Shown: piece by piece, positions 26,969 through 35,545 of the stretch | Layout: each line of letters starts with the position of its first letter | Numbering within the stretch: the first letter of the stretch is position 1 | DNA from: Clostridiales bacterium | Lineage (GTDB): Bacteria > Bacillota_A > Clostridia > Saccharofermentanales > Saccharofermentanaceae | Reading direction: 5' to 3' | Length of the DNA stretch: 64,000 bases | Assembly (NCBI GenBank): GCA_017537905.1 | Contig: JAFYJX010000077.1 | Span: 33,358-97,357, forward strand | Position numbers and translations under genes: made by a program | The notes under the pieces: generated by a model | Databases searched by the model: none | What the model saw: the letters and a program-made list of their open reading frames with translations, nothing else | Told to the model about the DNA's origin: nothing

Positions 26969-28404
26969 TATCCGATATTCTCGATAAATGCCTTATATCC
27001 AAGATAGAGATAGTAAAGGTCGATCTTGGAGATAACCTCAACAGGTGCATGCATAGACCATACGGGTACGCCCATATCAACTACATCCATACCGAGTTCA
27101 GCCATGATAGCAGCGATAGTTCCGCCGCCGCCTGCATCGATGCGGCCGAGCTCACCTGTCTGCCACGGGATGGAATTCTTCTCGAAGATGTCAGTGATCT
27201 CAGCAATGAAATCTCCGTTAGCTTCGGAGCATCCGGACTTGCCTCTGGCACCCGTATACTTCTCGATCTTAAGGCCGTGAGACATGAAGGCAGTATTGTT
27301 CTTCTCAAACACGGAAGCGTACTTGGGATCGTATGCTGTCGTAACGTCTGTGGAGAGCATCTTTGTAGCTGCCAGCGCCTTGCGGAACTTCAATGTGTTG
27401 AACTTATCGACGCCGCCTTCAGCCTTGGCAAATACTTCCATAAGGAAGTTCTCATAGAGGTTGGATGTCGCGCCGGAGTTAGAGTAAGAGCCGATCTCTT
27501 CCTTGTCTGTAAGGAGACATACACAGGTCTTCTTGGGCTTTTCCTGTGCGAGAAGCGCTCTTAATGCAGGATATGCGCAGACCTTGTCATCGTGGCCGTA
27601 AGCTGCGATATATGCTCTGTCAAATCCTACGTCTCTGGCATGTGTAGCAGGAACGATCTCGATCTCAGCTGATACGAAATCCTTCTCCTTGATGCCGTAC
27701 TGCTCGAAAAGGATCTTCAAAACGCCTGCTTTGAAGATATCTGAAGCCTTCTTATCGTCTGTGCAGGGAATGCCGCCGATAATGACGTTAAGGTCCTCAG
27801 CGGGAATGAACTCAGAAGCTTTCTTTGTCATCTGCTCATTTCCGAGGTGAGGAAGAAGGTCTGTGATATAGAATACGGGATCTGTGTCCTTCTCACCTAC
27901 TACGATCTGGTGAGCCTTGCCGTCGTTGGTAAATACAACACCGTGTACAGCCAGAGGAATAGTTGTCCACTGGTACTTCTTGATACCGCCATAGTAGTGG
28001 GTCTTAAAATAAACAGTATCGTTGTCCTCATAGATAGGATTGGGCTTCAGATCGAGTCTCGGTGAATCGATGTGGGCTCCTAAGATATTAAATCCTTCAG
28101 CAGGGCCCTTCTTGCCGATAACAGCAGCTGCAAACCCCTTGCCCTTGATGCTCTGGTAGACCTTGTCACCGGGCTTCAAAGTGTCCTTTGTAGCGATATC
28201 AACATAACCAAGGTCTTCTGCTGCCTGAATAGCATTTGCGGCAAATTCACGTTCTGTCTTGGAATTATCCAAAAATGCCTTATATTCTTCGGCAAAATTA
28301 AAAGTAGCTGTCATATCATCTTGTGAAGCTACCTCATAAAGGTTGGGAAAATCAGCGAAAAGCTCGCTTGTCTTGATCTTTTTGGTTTCTTTCTTCTTGG
28401 GCAT
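26968..28404 (-). CDS. M18 family aminopeptidase
   Basis: Cytoplasmic zinc aminopeptidase of the M18 family (ApeA/aspartyl aminopeptidase-like). The ATG at 28404 (478 aa) is used because AGAGGTG lies six bases upstream; the longer in-frame GTG start would overlap this site. Metal-binding and catalytic motifs are visible: GAHIDSPRLDLKP (about 118-130), TDKEEIGSYSNSGAT (about 305-320), SSDVTTA-like STDVTTAYDP, and MHAPVEVISKIDLYYLY near the C-terminus. It is the first gene of the minus-strand unit down to uppP and is divergent from the PHP gene with a 71-bp gap. Confidence 0.93.
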   Translation of the reverse strand: MPKKKETKKIKTSELFADFPNLYEVASQDDMTATFNFAEEYKAFLDNSKTEREFAANAIQAAEDLGYVDIATKDTLKPGDKVYQSIKGKGFAAAVIGKKGPAEGFNILGAHIDSPRLDLKPNPIYEDNDTVYFKTHYYGGIKKYQWTTIPLAVHGVVFTNDGKAHQIVVGEKDTDPVFYITDLLPHLGNEQMTKKASEFIPAEDLNVIIGGIPCTDDKKASDIFKAGVLKILFEQYGIKEKDFVSAEIEIVPATHARDVGFDRAYIAAYGHDDKVCAYPALRALLAQEKPKKTCVCLLTDKEEIGSYSNSGATSNLYENFLMEVFAKAEGGVDKFNTLKFRKALAATKMLSTDVTTAYDPKYASVFEKNNTAFMSHGLKIEKYTGARGKSGCSEANGDFIAEITDIFEKNSIPWQTGELGRIDAGGGGTIAAIMAELGMDVVDMGVPVWSMHAPVEVISKIDLYYLYLGYKAFIENIG

Positions 28405-28475
28405 AAGTATCACCTCTTTCTAATGAACTTATGATACCATAAAGTAAAATAAAATCTTTTAATTAAGAGGACAAA

Positions 28476-29288
28476 ATGATAACTGACGGACACAACCACA
28501 CAAAACACTTCTCGGCGGACGCCGGACAGTCTATATATGAACTCATAAGCGAGGCTCAATCCAAGGGTTTTACCAGGATCGGGATCACTGAACATTATGA
28601 GATCGACTATCCTGACGACGGCTTAAACTGGATGTTTGATCTCGAAGAATACAGCAAAGCATTTGAGCAATGGCGCTCAATCGCAGGCAATTTTGAGCTC
28701 CTTAAGGGCATCGAATTCGGATATCAGACTCATGTGGCCGAAGAGATAGACAAAGTCGCTGCTTCAATCCCTCTGGATGTAGTGCATTTAAGTGTTCACT
28801 TATTCAGAGGCAAAGACTTCTATGTAGAGCGCGACTGCTACAAGATGCCTGCCAAGGACCTTCACAGCGAATATATCAACACAATGGCCGAGATGTGCGA
28901 GAAATGCAATAATTTCGACGTTGTTGCGCACTACGACTATATAAACAGATATGCCGACAACAAGAATGACTTCATCACCTACGAAGAATGCCCCAAGGAA
29001 TTGGACAGGCTTTTCGAAGTAATGATTGCAAAGGAAAAGGCTCTGGAGATCAATACCAAGTCGATCCAGAAGCATAAAGACGGCGGATTTACGAGATACC
29101 TTCCTGACGCAGAGCTCATCAAAAGATATCTGGATATGGGCGGAAAGCTCATTACCCTGGGCTCTGATTCACACTTTCCAGGCACTTTTGCTGTAAGCTT
29201 TAACGAAGCCGTGGAATACCTGAAATCATTAGGCATTAAGGAAACCGTATATTTCAAAGAGCACAAGCCGGTTTTCGAATCTCTGTAA
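28476..29288 (+). CDS. PHP-domain phosphatase, histidinol-phosphatase-like
   Basis: A 270-aa protein of the PHP superfamily. Metal ligands are visible in GHNHTKHFSADA (about 5-16), TEHYEIDYP, KGIEFGYQ, VHLSVHLF, VVAHYDYINRY and TLGSDSHFPG. The spacing fits HisJ/HisK-type histidinol-phosphate phosphatases, which perform the penultimate step of histidine synthesis. No other his gene is nearby, and PHP proteins also act as other phosphoesterases, so the substrate is uncertain. AAGAGG lies seven bases before the ATG. The gene is alone on the plus strand and ends in a strong terminator. Confidence 0.82.
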   Translation: MITDGHNHTKHFSADAGQSIYELISEAQSKGFTRIGITEHYEIDYPDDGLNWMFDLEEYSKAFEQWRSIAGNFELLKGIEFGYQTHVAEEIDKVAASIPLDVVHLSVHLFRGKDFYVERDCYKMPAKDLHSEYINTMAEMCEKCNNFDVVAHYDYINRYADNKNDFITYEECPKELDRLFEVMIAKEKALEINTKSIQKHKDGGFTRYLPDAELIKRYLDMGGKLITLGSDSHFPGTFAVSFNEAVEYLKSLGIKETVYFKEHKPVFESL

Positions 29289-29292
29289 ACTT

Positions 29293-29331
29293 AAGAACGT
29301 GTACCGCATATGCAGTACACGTTCTTTTTTT
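29293..29331 (+). terminator. Terminator of the PHP phosphatase gene
   Basis: A perfect 12-bp stem, AAGAACGTGTAC (29293-29304) with GTACACGTTCTT (29315-29326), and a 10-base loop containing GCATATGC. A run of seven or eight Ts follows on the plus strand. It starts five bases after the stop codon. Confidence 0.92.
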
Positions 29332-29355
29332 GTCCTATTCCCGGCATCCTAAATA

Positions 29356-30015
29356 TCAGAAAGTCAGTTTGATATCCTGTTCGAAGTTGTCGTCGGCGGG
29401 TTCCTGATGATTTCCGTAATTAACACCGATTCTGAGCGATGCCGGTGCATCAGCTCCAGTCAACACTTCGCATTTAAAGTAAGCCTTTGAACTGCCAGAT
29501 GTTACAGGCAGATATGTCTGAGCTGAATAATCCTGACTATCCGTGCCTAAAGAAACAAAGACCATAAGCGGTTCATTCTTTGTTTTTTCGATCTCACCCA
29601 ATATGACATAGTACTCGTATTTATCAGTTCTTTCCTGTCTGTATAAAGTTACTGTAATGCCATCATCGTTAAAAGTAGTACCGCTTCCGTAATTGGATTC
29701 ATCGATAACAAACTTTACCGAATCGCTTACATCAAAGTGCATCGGGCTATCTTCAGATAATTCAACTACACTGTGATCGACCATAAGCATGGATAACGGG
29801 AACATAAAACCTGCAACAAGTATGAGCTGGGCACCAAGGACTATAAGCGCCAAACCCCATGGAGCTATCCACTTTTTCTTCTTGGTCTCGCTGCCTTCAA
29901 GCACTTTGTTGGTGTGCTTGTCGTAGAACGCTTTGTAAATAAAGAAAACCGCCAATGTGATTATAATGATCATCGGAAATAAAAGTGTAGAAACACTGAT
30001 TGAAACAACTTGCAT
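29356..30015 (-). CDS. Membrane protein partner of the LytTR regulator
   Basis: Unrecognised 219-aa protein. A first hydrophobic helix (about residues 8-28) is followed by a short charged loop (KHTNKVLEGSETKKKK), a second helix (about 48-80), and an extracytoplasmic domain of about 130 residues, rich in Asp, Ser and Tyr with predicted beta strands (DGITVTLYRQERTDKYEYYV). It starts ten bases after the LytTR gene, so it is cotranscribed. In LytTR regulatory systems (HdrRM, BrsRM of streptococci) a stand-alone LytTR activator is followed by a membrane protein that holds it inactive. The arrangement fits, but I see no direct sequence similarity to HdrM. Confidence 0.7.
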   Translation of the reverse strand: MQVVSISVSTLLFPMIIIITLAVFFIYKAFYDKHTNKVLEGSETKKKKWIAPWGLALIVLGAQLILVAGFMFPLSMLMVDHSVVELSEDSPMHFDVSDSVKFVIDESNYGSGTTFNDDGITVTLYRQERTDKYEYYVILGEIEKTKNEPLMVFVSLGTDSQDYSAQTYLPVTSGSSKAYFKCEVLTGADAPASLRIGVNYGNHQEPADDNFEQDIKLTF

Positions 30016-30025
30016 ACTATTCCCC

Positions 30026-30466
30026 CTAAATTCCTATTCTTTCTCTGAAAATGTAGTAATAACTTCTTGTTACATCGACTTTGGATCCGTTAGTCATATG
30101 CAGGATGAATTTCTGCAACAGGCTTGATTCGATACGCTTTATCTTCTTCATGTTTACTATCGCGGAATTACTGACTCTTAAGAAACGGTCTGCCGGCAGG
30201 ACCTGCTCTAAAGCCTTCAGCCTATCCCCCGAATTGTAAGTGCCGTCAGATGCATGGATTATTATGTCGTGACCCATGCTCTCGATAAAACATATGTCGT
30301 TAACATCAATGAAAAACTGCTGGTCTTCCCTTTTCCCGGCGATGTAATTCACTTCGCCGCCGCGGCGGATAAGCAGATATTTAGAGTCGGGATCGTCATT
30401 TATCCCCAGTGATTCCAGACTCTTTCTTATCGGATCTTCAGGATCCAGCATTAACTTGATGTTCAC
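30026..30466 (-). CDS. Stand-alone LytTR-domain transcription regulator
   Basis: I place the start at the GTG at 30466 (146 aa), with AAAGGAG eight bases upstream; the in-frame ATG at 30484 overlaps that ribosome binding site and has none of its own. A short N-terminal extension (about 45 residues) precedes the LytTR DNA-binding domain (about 55-146): FFIDVNDICFIESMGHDIII, SGDRLKALEQVLPADRFLRV, SNSAIVNMKKIKRI. There is no receiver domain, so it is not a classical response regulator. A candidate half-site ACCGTTTAT, fitting the LytTR consensus, lies about 100 bases upstream on the minus strand (30571-30563). The next gene is a membrane protein. Confidence 0.88.
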   Translation of the reverse strand: MNIKLMLDPEDPIRKSLESLGINDDPDSKYLLIRRGGEVNYIAGKREDQQFFIDVNDICFIESMGHDIIIHASDGTYNSGDRLKALEQVLPADRFLRVSNSAIVNMKKIKRIESSLLQKFILHMTNGSKVDVTRSYYYIFRERIGI

Positions 30467-30582
30467 CTCTTGCACTCCTTTCATCAGTTTAGAAGATACA
30501 ACAAAAACATCTTAAAATCTCGGTTTTGGAATGCATTGCATGCTTTCATGCACAGATTGCAGATAAACGGTTCTCGAAAGAA

Positions 30583-32580
30583 TTACAACCGGGGTCTGAC
30601 AGAATAAACTTTCACTTCAGGACTGTCATAACAGAGCTGATAGTTCTTATCCAGGATCTCATTATTTCCGCCGTCCGCGTTATAGAAAATAATATAGTCG
30701 ACACCTATCTTTTCAGCTAAAACACGCGATTCTTCATCGTTATAAAGCTTGGAATTGATCTCTATCTGATCTGACAGATCCGCTGCCGTTTTTCCGCTGT
30801 TTTCAGCATACTTATAGCATTCGAGATAATATCTTCTCTCGGAGTAGCCGGAATAATAATATTTCTTACCGTTGGGCTCACTTTCGTTGATCGTGAAAAG
30901 AGCATCTCTGTCTGTATTACCCTTTATCCATGCTATACAACCAATCTCATCCTGCGAGAGCTTACCGGAACCGTATGCCAGAAACGGTTTGCTGCAGTTA
31001 TTTACTACCGCCAGGACAGCTATCATGCAGCTTAAAGCAACTATAACTACTGAAACAAACTTAATGATCCGCTGCTTAAGATCTGTAACCAGGCGAACGA
31101 AAGAAACTGCACAATAATAGACAAACGGCATAGCAAACATAAAGAAATAACTTCTGTTGTAGCCTACAGCCATCAGATAATTCATCAGTATTCCCGCCAG
31201 AGCGCAGATCACACACATAGCAGTCCTCAGATCATGTTCATTTTGCTTCTTCGTAAACAATCTGACGATTACAACAAAGATCATTATCACAAGAGGGACT
31301 GAAGCGCCTGCGAATGTAAAGAAAAGACTTTGAGGTATGAATAACAAAGCATCTGAAGTGTTGATTATAAAGCCGTCAGTTAAGCCGAAACCGGGAACAG
31401 TTATCTGGAAACTGAAATACTTCATTAATCCGTGAGAATCACCTGTTACGTTAGAACCTGTTGCCGCCACATTTAACAAGGAAAACCAGATAATAGTAAA
31501 AGACGCAATAAAAACAGGTATTTCAAGCACCTGAAGAAGCGAGACTTTTCTGTTATATATCCAGCAGTAAACGAAAAATACTATGACCACTCCGGCAAGA
31601 GCCAGAGCAAAAGGCCCCTTCAAACCTGTAAGCGTAAATCCGAATATGAAAACAAGGAAAAGATCTGAATATTTACCGTCTCCGGGAACAGCTGATCTGA
31701 TGAATACTTCAGCAAGAACCAGCACCAGAGGAAGTGCAACACCGACACTGTTAACGTTAGTAATTATGTGATTTGGAAGGAGCGCTGCAGTTCCTGTTAC
31801 CGAAGGAAAAACGATTGCAAGAAATGCTATAGCAAATGTTATTACATTGCTTTTTGTCTTACTGCGGAAAAACTCATAAACACTGCAGCTTATAAGCGGA
31901 GGAACCAGCAAAATGGGATATCTTAATACACAATTCCAGGAACCTGCCGGGAAAACATATTTCAGGACGGCATTAAACAGATCCATGAAATAATGGTATT
32001 TGAAGGTCATTCCCATGACTCTCGTATCTTCAAGACTTCCTCCGCGGTACAGGATGTCGATATTGCCCATATGGTAGCAATAATCCAAAAATACATTGTC
32101 GTTTTGAGTTGGAACAGTCTTATAAAAATAGTAAAAGCTTGCAAGCATTACGATTGCCGTAAGAGCCAGAAACGGAGCTGCTTTATAAAAATCTTTAATT
32201 GACGGCAGCTTGTCTTTTACTGCTGAAATGTGTTTTCGGGATATAAAGATTAGAATAAGACCGATAATAAGGGGCACAAACCTAATCAGAGCCAATAATC
32301 CCAATGCATTTAGAAAATAATACTGGATAACGATCAGTGAAAAACCTGCAAAAAATGACAGGATCCATGTCCAGCTGCCAAACCTGTCGCAGATATCATG
32401 ATCCAAAGATAACAGTAGCGCAAAACCGGGAATGAGAACATATAAAACCGAGAATAAAATCAGGTATATCCCCTGGTCTTTTACGACCAAGACAACTGAT
32501 ATTCCGAGGATCACAATCAAAGAAAGCACAGCAAAGACTGCTGAAGCAACCTTATTTCCCTTTCTTTCTGCTGTTTCCAT
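30583..32580 (-). CDS. Large polytopic membrane protein, GT-C glycosyltransferase-like
   Basis: The ATG at 32580 (665 aa) has AGGGA eight bases upstream. There are about 13 hydrophobic helices up to residue 535, then an extracytoplasmic domain of about 120 residues (GCIAWIKGNTDRDALFTINE, ILDKNYQLCYDSPEVKVYSV). This plan, with an acidic loop after the early helices (TVPTQNDNVFLDYCYHMGN, about 165-185), resembles GT-C glycosyltransferases that use lipid-linked sugars. I cannot name a subfamily. An extended -10 promoter lies 40 bases upstream, directly behind the prfB terminator, so it is transcribed on its own and possibly reads into the LytTR pair. Confidence 0.68.
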   Translation of the reverse strand: METAERKGNKVASAVFAVLSLIVILGISVVLVVKDQGIYLILFSVLYVLIPGFALLLSLDHDICDRFGSWTWILSFFAGFSLIVIQYYFLNALGLLALIRFVPLIIGLILIFISRKHISAVKDKLPSIKDFYKAAPFLALTAIVMLASFYYFYKTVPTQNDNVFLDYCYHMGNIDILYRGGSLEDTRVMGMTFKYHYFMDLFNAVLKYVFPAGSWNCVLRYPILLVPPLISCSVYEFFRSKTKSNVITFAIAFLAIVFPSVTGTAALLPNHIITNVNSVGVALPLVLVLAEVFIRSAVPGDGKYSDLFLVFIFGFTLTGLKGPFALALAGVVIVFFVYCWIYNRKVSLLQVLEIPVFIASFTIIWFSLLNVAATGSNVTGDSHGLMKYFSFQITVPGFGLTDGFIINTSDALLFIPQSLFFTFAGASVPLVIMIFVVIVRLFTKKQNEHDLRTAMCVICALAGILMNYLMAVGYNRSYFFMFAMPFVYYCAVSFVRLVTDLKQRIIKFVSVVIVALSCMIAVLAVVNNCSKPFLAYGSGKLSQDEIGCIAWIKGNTDRDALFTINESEPNGKKYYYSGYSERRYYLECYKYAENSGKTAADLSDQIEINSKLYNDEESRVLAEKIGVDYIIFYNADGGNNEILDKNYQLCYDSPEVKVYSVRPRL

Positions 32581-32617
32581 ATCTAATTCCCTGCAAGCCT
32601 GATCTAAAAACAAAATA

Positions 32618-32626
32618 ATTATAACA
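32618..32626 (-). promoter_or_regulatory. Extended -10 promoter of the GT-C-like gene
   Basis: On the minus strand TGT precedes a consensus TATAAT (32623-32618), 38 bases before the ATG at 32580. It lies immediately after the prfB terminator stem and overlaps its T-tract, so one gene ends and the next begins within about 15 bases. Confidence 0.6.
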
Positions 32627-32654
32627 AAAGCTCCCGGATATTACTCCGGGAGCT
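32624..32654 (-). terminator. prfB terminator
   Basis: A perfect 10-bp stem, AGCTCCCGGA (32629-32638) with TCCGGGAGCT (32645-32654), and a six-base loop. On the minus strand the second arm is followed by TTTTGTT. It lies 25 bases after the prfB stop. Confidence 0.88.
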
Positions 32655-32678
32655 CATTTGTAAACTATTCAAGTACTA

Positions 32679-33794
32679 TTACTTTTCGTTCTTCATTCCT
32701 GACAGATAAGCATTGATGAAGCCGTCCAAGTTGCCGTCCATAACGGAATCGACGTCAACTTCCTCATAGCCTGTTCTGTTGTCCTTAACGAGTGTGTAAG
32801 GACAGAAAACGTAGGATCTGATCTGTGAACCCCATGCGATCTCCATCTGGTTGCCCTTAAGGTCTTCGATCTTCTCCATCTCGGAAGCTCTCGCGAGCGC
32901 GAAAAGCTTGGCTTTGAGCATTCTGAGACACGTTTCCTTGTTCTGGAGCTGAGATCTTTCAGCCTGGCAGGAAACAACGATTCCTGTAGGGTTATGTGTC
33001 ATACGGACAGCCGTATCTGTCTTGTTGATGTGCTGGCCGCCCTTACCTGTTGCACGGTATGTGTCAACACGGACATCAGACATATCGATCTTGATATCGT
33101 CTTCTGTCTTCTGGTCCAATTCAGGGATAACTTCGCAAGAAGCAAATGAAGTATGTCTTCTGCCTGCCGCATCGAAAGGCGAGATTCTTACGAGACGGTG
33201 AACGCCTAATTCAGATCTTAAGAAGCCGTATGCGTAATCACCCTTGATCATCAAAGATACTGACTGGATACCTGCAGTATCACCTTCAACATAATCAAGC
33301 TCTTCTACTGCAAAACCATGGCTCTCAGCCCATCTGGTATACATTCTGTAAAGCATGGAACACCAGTCCATTGCTTCCGTTCCGCCGGCACCGGCATGAA
33401 GCGTGATAGTAGCATTATTTGCATCGTAGGGACCTGTAAGAAGCGTCTCTAAACGCATCTTTTCAAAATCTTCCTGGAACTTAGCAGATGAAGACTTCAG
33501 TTCTTCAAGAGAATCCATGTCCTCTTCTTCATTAGCGAGCTCGCAGAGCGCCAACAGGTCTTCGCGCTCAGCTACAAGTGCGTTATAGCTCTCTACCTTC
33601 TTCTTAAGTCTGCCCAATGTCTGCTGGATCTCTGTTGCCTTCTCGACATTATTCCAGAAATCCGGCTCCTGCATACGGTTCTCGTATTCGCTTATCTGGT
33701 CAGATACGCGGTCAATGTGAAGAGCATCCTTAAGCTCTGCTACAGGCACTTCGTATGATTCAAGATCGAGTCTTATGTTGTCAAATTCAAGCAT
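32679..33794 (-). CDS. prfB: Peptide chain release factor 2 without the programmed frameshift
   Basis: Recognises UGA and UAA stop codons and releases the finished peptide. The 371-aa protein has the RF-2 recognition tripeptide in RISPFDAAGRRHTSF (SPF) and the catalytic GGQ in RATGKGGQHINKT. In most bacteria prfB contains an in-frame UGA at codon 26, read by +1 frameshifting. Here the position reads CTT-CAC (codons 25-26, 33722-33717) and the frame is open, so this autoregulation is absent. It lies three bases after the aminotransferase gene and ends at a strong terminator, so lrp-aminotransferase-prfB is probably one transcript. Confidence 0.96.
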   Translation of the reverse strand: MLEFDNIRLDLESYEVPVAELKDALHIDRVSDQISEYENRMQEPDFWNNVEKATEIQQTLGRLKKKVESYNALVAEREDLLALCELANEEEDMDSLEELKSSSAKFQEDFEKMRLETLLTGPYDANNATITLHAGAGGTEAMDWCSMLYRMYTRWAESHGFAVEELDYVEGDTAGIQSVSLMIKGDYAYGFLRSELGVHRLVRISPFDAAGRRHTSFASCEVIPELDQKTEDDIKIDMSDVRVDTYRATGKGGQHINKTDTAVRMTHNPTGIVVSCQAERSQLQNKETCLRMLKAKLFALARASEMEKIEDLKGNQMEIAWGSQIRSYVFCPYTLVKDNRTGYEEVDVDSVMDGNLDGFINAYLSGMKNEK

Positions 33795-33797
33795 TGA

Positions 33798-34982
33798 TTA
33801 CCCCTTATGTTCTTCAACAAATTCTTTAACTAATCTCATAGCTTCCTTGATGTCATCCAAAGAAGCGGCATAACTGATACGTACAAATCCTTCACCGCAC
33901 TTGCCGAAAGCGTTGCCGGGAACTATAGCGACATGCTTTTCGAGCAGGAGCTTCTCACAGAACTCTTCAGATGTCATTCCTGTGCTCTTGATGCACGGGA
34001 ATGCATAGAATGCGCCGTAAGGAGTAAAGCAATCGAGGCCTGCGTCTCTTAAGCCCTGAACGATCACTCTTCTTCTGTGATTGTATTCATCACGCATCTT
34101 CTTGACTTCATCGTCAGCATTCATAGCAGCTTCGACAATGGCAAGCTGTGATGTCGAAGGTGCGCACATGATGCAGTACTGGTGGATCTTTACCATAGGA
34201 GCGATAAGTTCATGAGGACCTGCGAGGTATCCTACTCTGAAACCTGTCATGGCGTAGGATTTGGAGAATCCGTTGACCATAACGACTCTGTCTCTTAACT
34301 CTGCAAACTGAGTAAGAGATGCAGGCTTTCCGTCAAGATAGTTAAGCTCGCAGTAAAGCTCATCGGAAAGAACGATGATGTCTGGATGTCTCATAAGGAC
34401 ATCCTTGATCTTTGCCCAGTCCTCAAGCGTCATGATGGCGCCTGTAGGATTATTGGGATAGCCGACGATAAGATACTTAGTCTTATCGGTAATAGCAGCC
34501 TCAAGCTCTTCAGGCATGAGCTTGTAGTTGTTCTCAGGCTTTGTCTCAACAATAACCGGAACACCGTGCGCAAACTCAACTGTAGCCTTATAAGCAACGA
34601 AACAGGGCTCTACTACAATAACCTCGTCACCGGGATTGATGAGCGCCCTTGCAGCCAAGTCGAGACCTTCAGAACCGCCTACGGTAATGAAGATCTCTGT
34701 TTTGTAATCGTATGAAACGCCATATCTTCTCTTAAGATAATCGGCGATTGCTTTTCTGGAATCGATATAACCTGAATTGGGCGAATAGTGAGTATAGCCG
34801 TCAATAATGGAATTAATTGCAGCTTCTCTGATCGACCATGGTGTTACAAAGTCAGGCTCACCGATTGAAAGAGATATAACATGACCCTGCATCTCATTTG
34901 CAAGATCGAAGAACTTCCTAATAGCTGAAGGCGGAACTGCCTGGACAGCCTTGGAAATCTTGGATTCATAATCGAAACTCAT
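33798..34982 (-). CDS. PLP-dependent aminotransferase, class I (AspC/PatA-like)
   Basis: A 394-aa fold-type I aminotransferase. The N-terminal substrate segment reads SLSIGEPDFVTPWSIREAA, cofactor contacts are seen in ITVGGSEGLDLAARAL and YPNNPTGAIM, and the Schiff-base lysine is in VNGFSKSYAMTGFRVGYL (about 235-245). The C-terminal arginine is in FVRISYAAS. Such enzymes use aspartate, aromatic or other amino acids, and the exact substrate is unclear. The gene overlaps the upstream lrp gene by four bases (ATGA), a tight pairing that suggests the regulator responds to an amino acid handled by this enzyme. Confidence 0.92.
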   Translation of the reverse strand: MSFDYESKISKAVQAVPPSAIRKFFDLANEMQGHVISLSIGEPDFVTPWSIREAAINSIIDGYTHYSPNSGYIDSRKAIADYLKRRYGVSYDYKTEIFITVGGSEGLDLAARALINPGDEVIVVEPCFVAYKATVEFAHGVPVIVETKPENNYKLMPEELEAAITDKTKYLIVGYPNNPTGAIMTLEDWAKIKDVLMRHPDIIVLSDELYCELNYLDGKPASLTQFAELRDRVVMVNGFSKSYAMTGFRVGYLAGPHELIAPMVKIHQYCIMCAPSTSQLAIVEAAMNADDEVKKMRDEYNHRRRVIVQGLRDAGLDCFTPYGAFYAFPCIKSTGMTSEEFCEKLLLEKHVAIVPGNAFGKCGEGFVRISYAASLDDIKEAMRLVKEFVEEHKG

Positions 34983-35467
34983 AAGATGATTGCCTGCCTG
35001 TCGTCTGTATTCGGATTATCGTAGATTATACCATTAGCCTTATATTTCTTAAGGATAAAGTGCGTTGTCGTAGAGAGAACGCCTTCCATAGTAGCGATCT
35101 TCTCGGTAACGAATGTAGCGATATCCCTAAGGCTCCTGTCCTCGTAGATGATCATGAGATCAAAGCCGCCGCTCATGAGATAGCATGCCGTAACCTTGTC
35201 ATACTTACTTAAGATCTGTGCGATATGGTCGTAACCCTTGTTCTTAACAGGTGTGATCCTTACTTCGATCATGCCGATGCAGTTATCGGGTGCCTGCTTT
35301 TCCCAGTTGATTACAGTGTTATAGCCTAAGATGATATTCTCATCCTTAAGGCGCTTGATCTCGGCTTCCACATCATCGGCGGTCGTGCCAAGCATAACGG
35401 CGATCTCGTCCGCCGAAAGTCTTGCATTGTTCTCAATAAGCCTAAGTAACTCTAAATCGTCAATCAT
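34979..35467 (-). CDS. Lrp/AsnC family transcriptional regulator
   Basis: A 162-aa feast/famine regulator. The N-terminal winged helix-turn-helix (about 5-55: LLRLIENNARLSADEIAVML) is followed by a RAM ligand-binding domain (about 65-145: CIGMIEVRITPVKNKGYDHI, CYLMSGGFDLMIIYED). AAGGAG lies seven bases before the ATG. It overlaps the aminotransferase gene by four bases, so it is likely coexpressed and may control this unit in response to amino acids. The 78-bp gap to malic enzyme contains that gene's terminator; the lrp promoter probably lies in or next to it. Confidence 0.92.
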   Translation of the reverse strand: MIDDLELLRLIENNARLSADEIAVMLGTTADDVEAEIKRLKDENIILGYNTVINWEKQAPDNCIGMIEVRITPVKNKGYDHIAQILSKYDKVTACYLMSGGFDLMIIYEDRSLRDIATFVTEKIATMEGVLSTTTHFILKKYKANGIIYDNPNTDDRQAIIL

Positions 35468-35495
35468 GTGGAAACTCCTTTTCTAAATATATTAA

Positions 35496-35525
35496 AATCT
35501 CCCGCAACAAAACTTGCGGGAGATT
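35496..35525 (-). terminator. Malic enzyme terminator
   Basis: A perfect 12-bp stem, AATCTCCCGCAA (35496-35507) with TTGCGGGAGATT (35514-35525), and a six-base loop. On the minus strand it is followed by TTAATATATTT. It begins 20 bases after the malic enzyme stop and 28 bases before the lrp start. Confidence 0.87.
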
Positions 35526-35545
35526 GTTGCTTTAATTCAGTTTAT

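Noticed and set aside
30485..30582. Full LytTR direct-repeat operator
   Set aside because: Only one half-site fits the consensus well; the second is weak, so it is kept as a candidate only.
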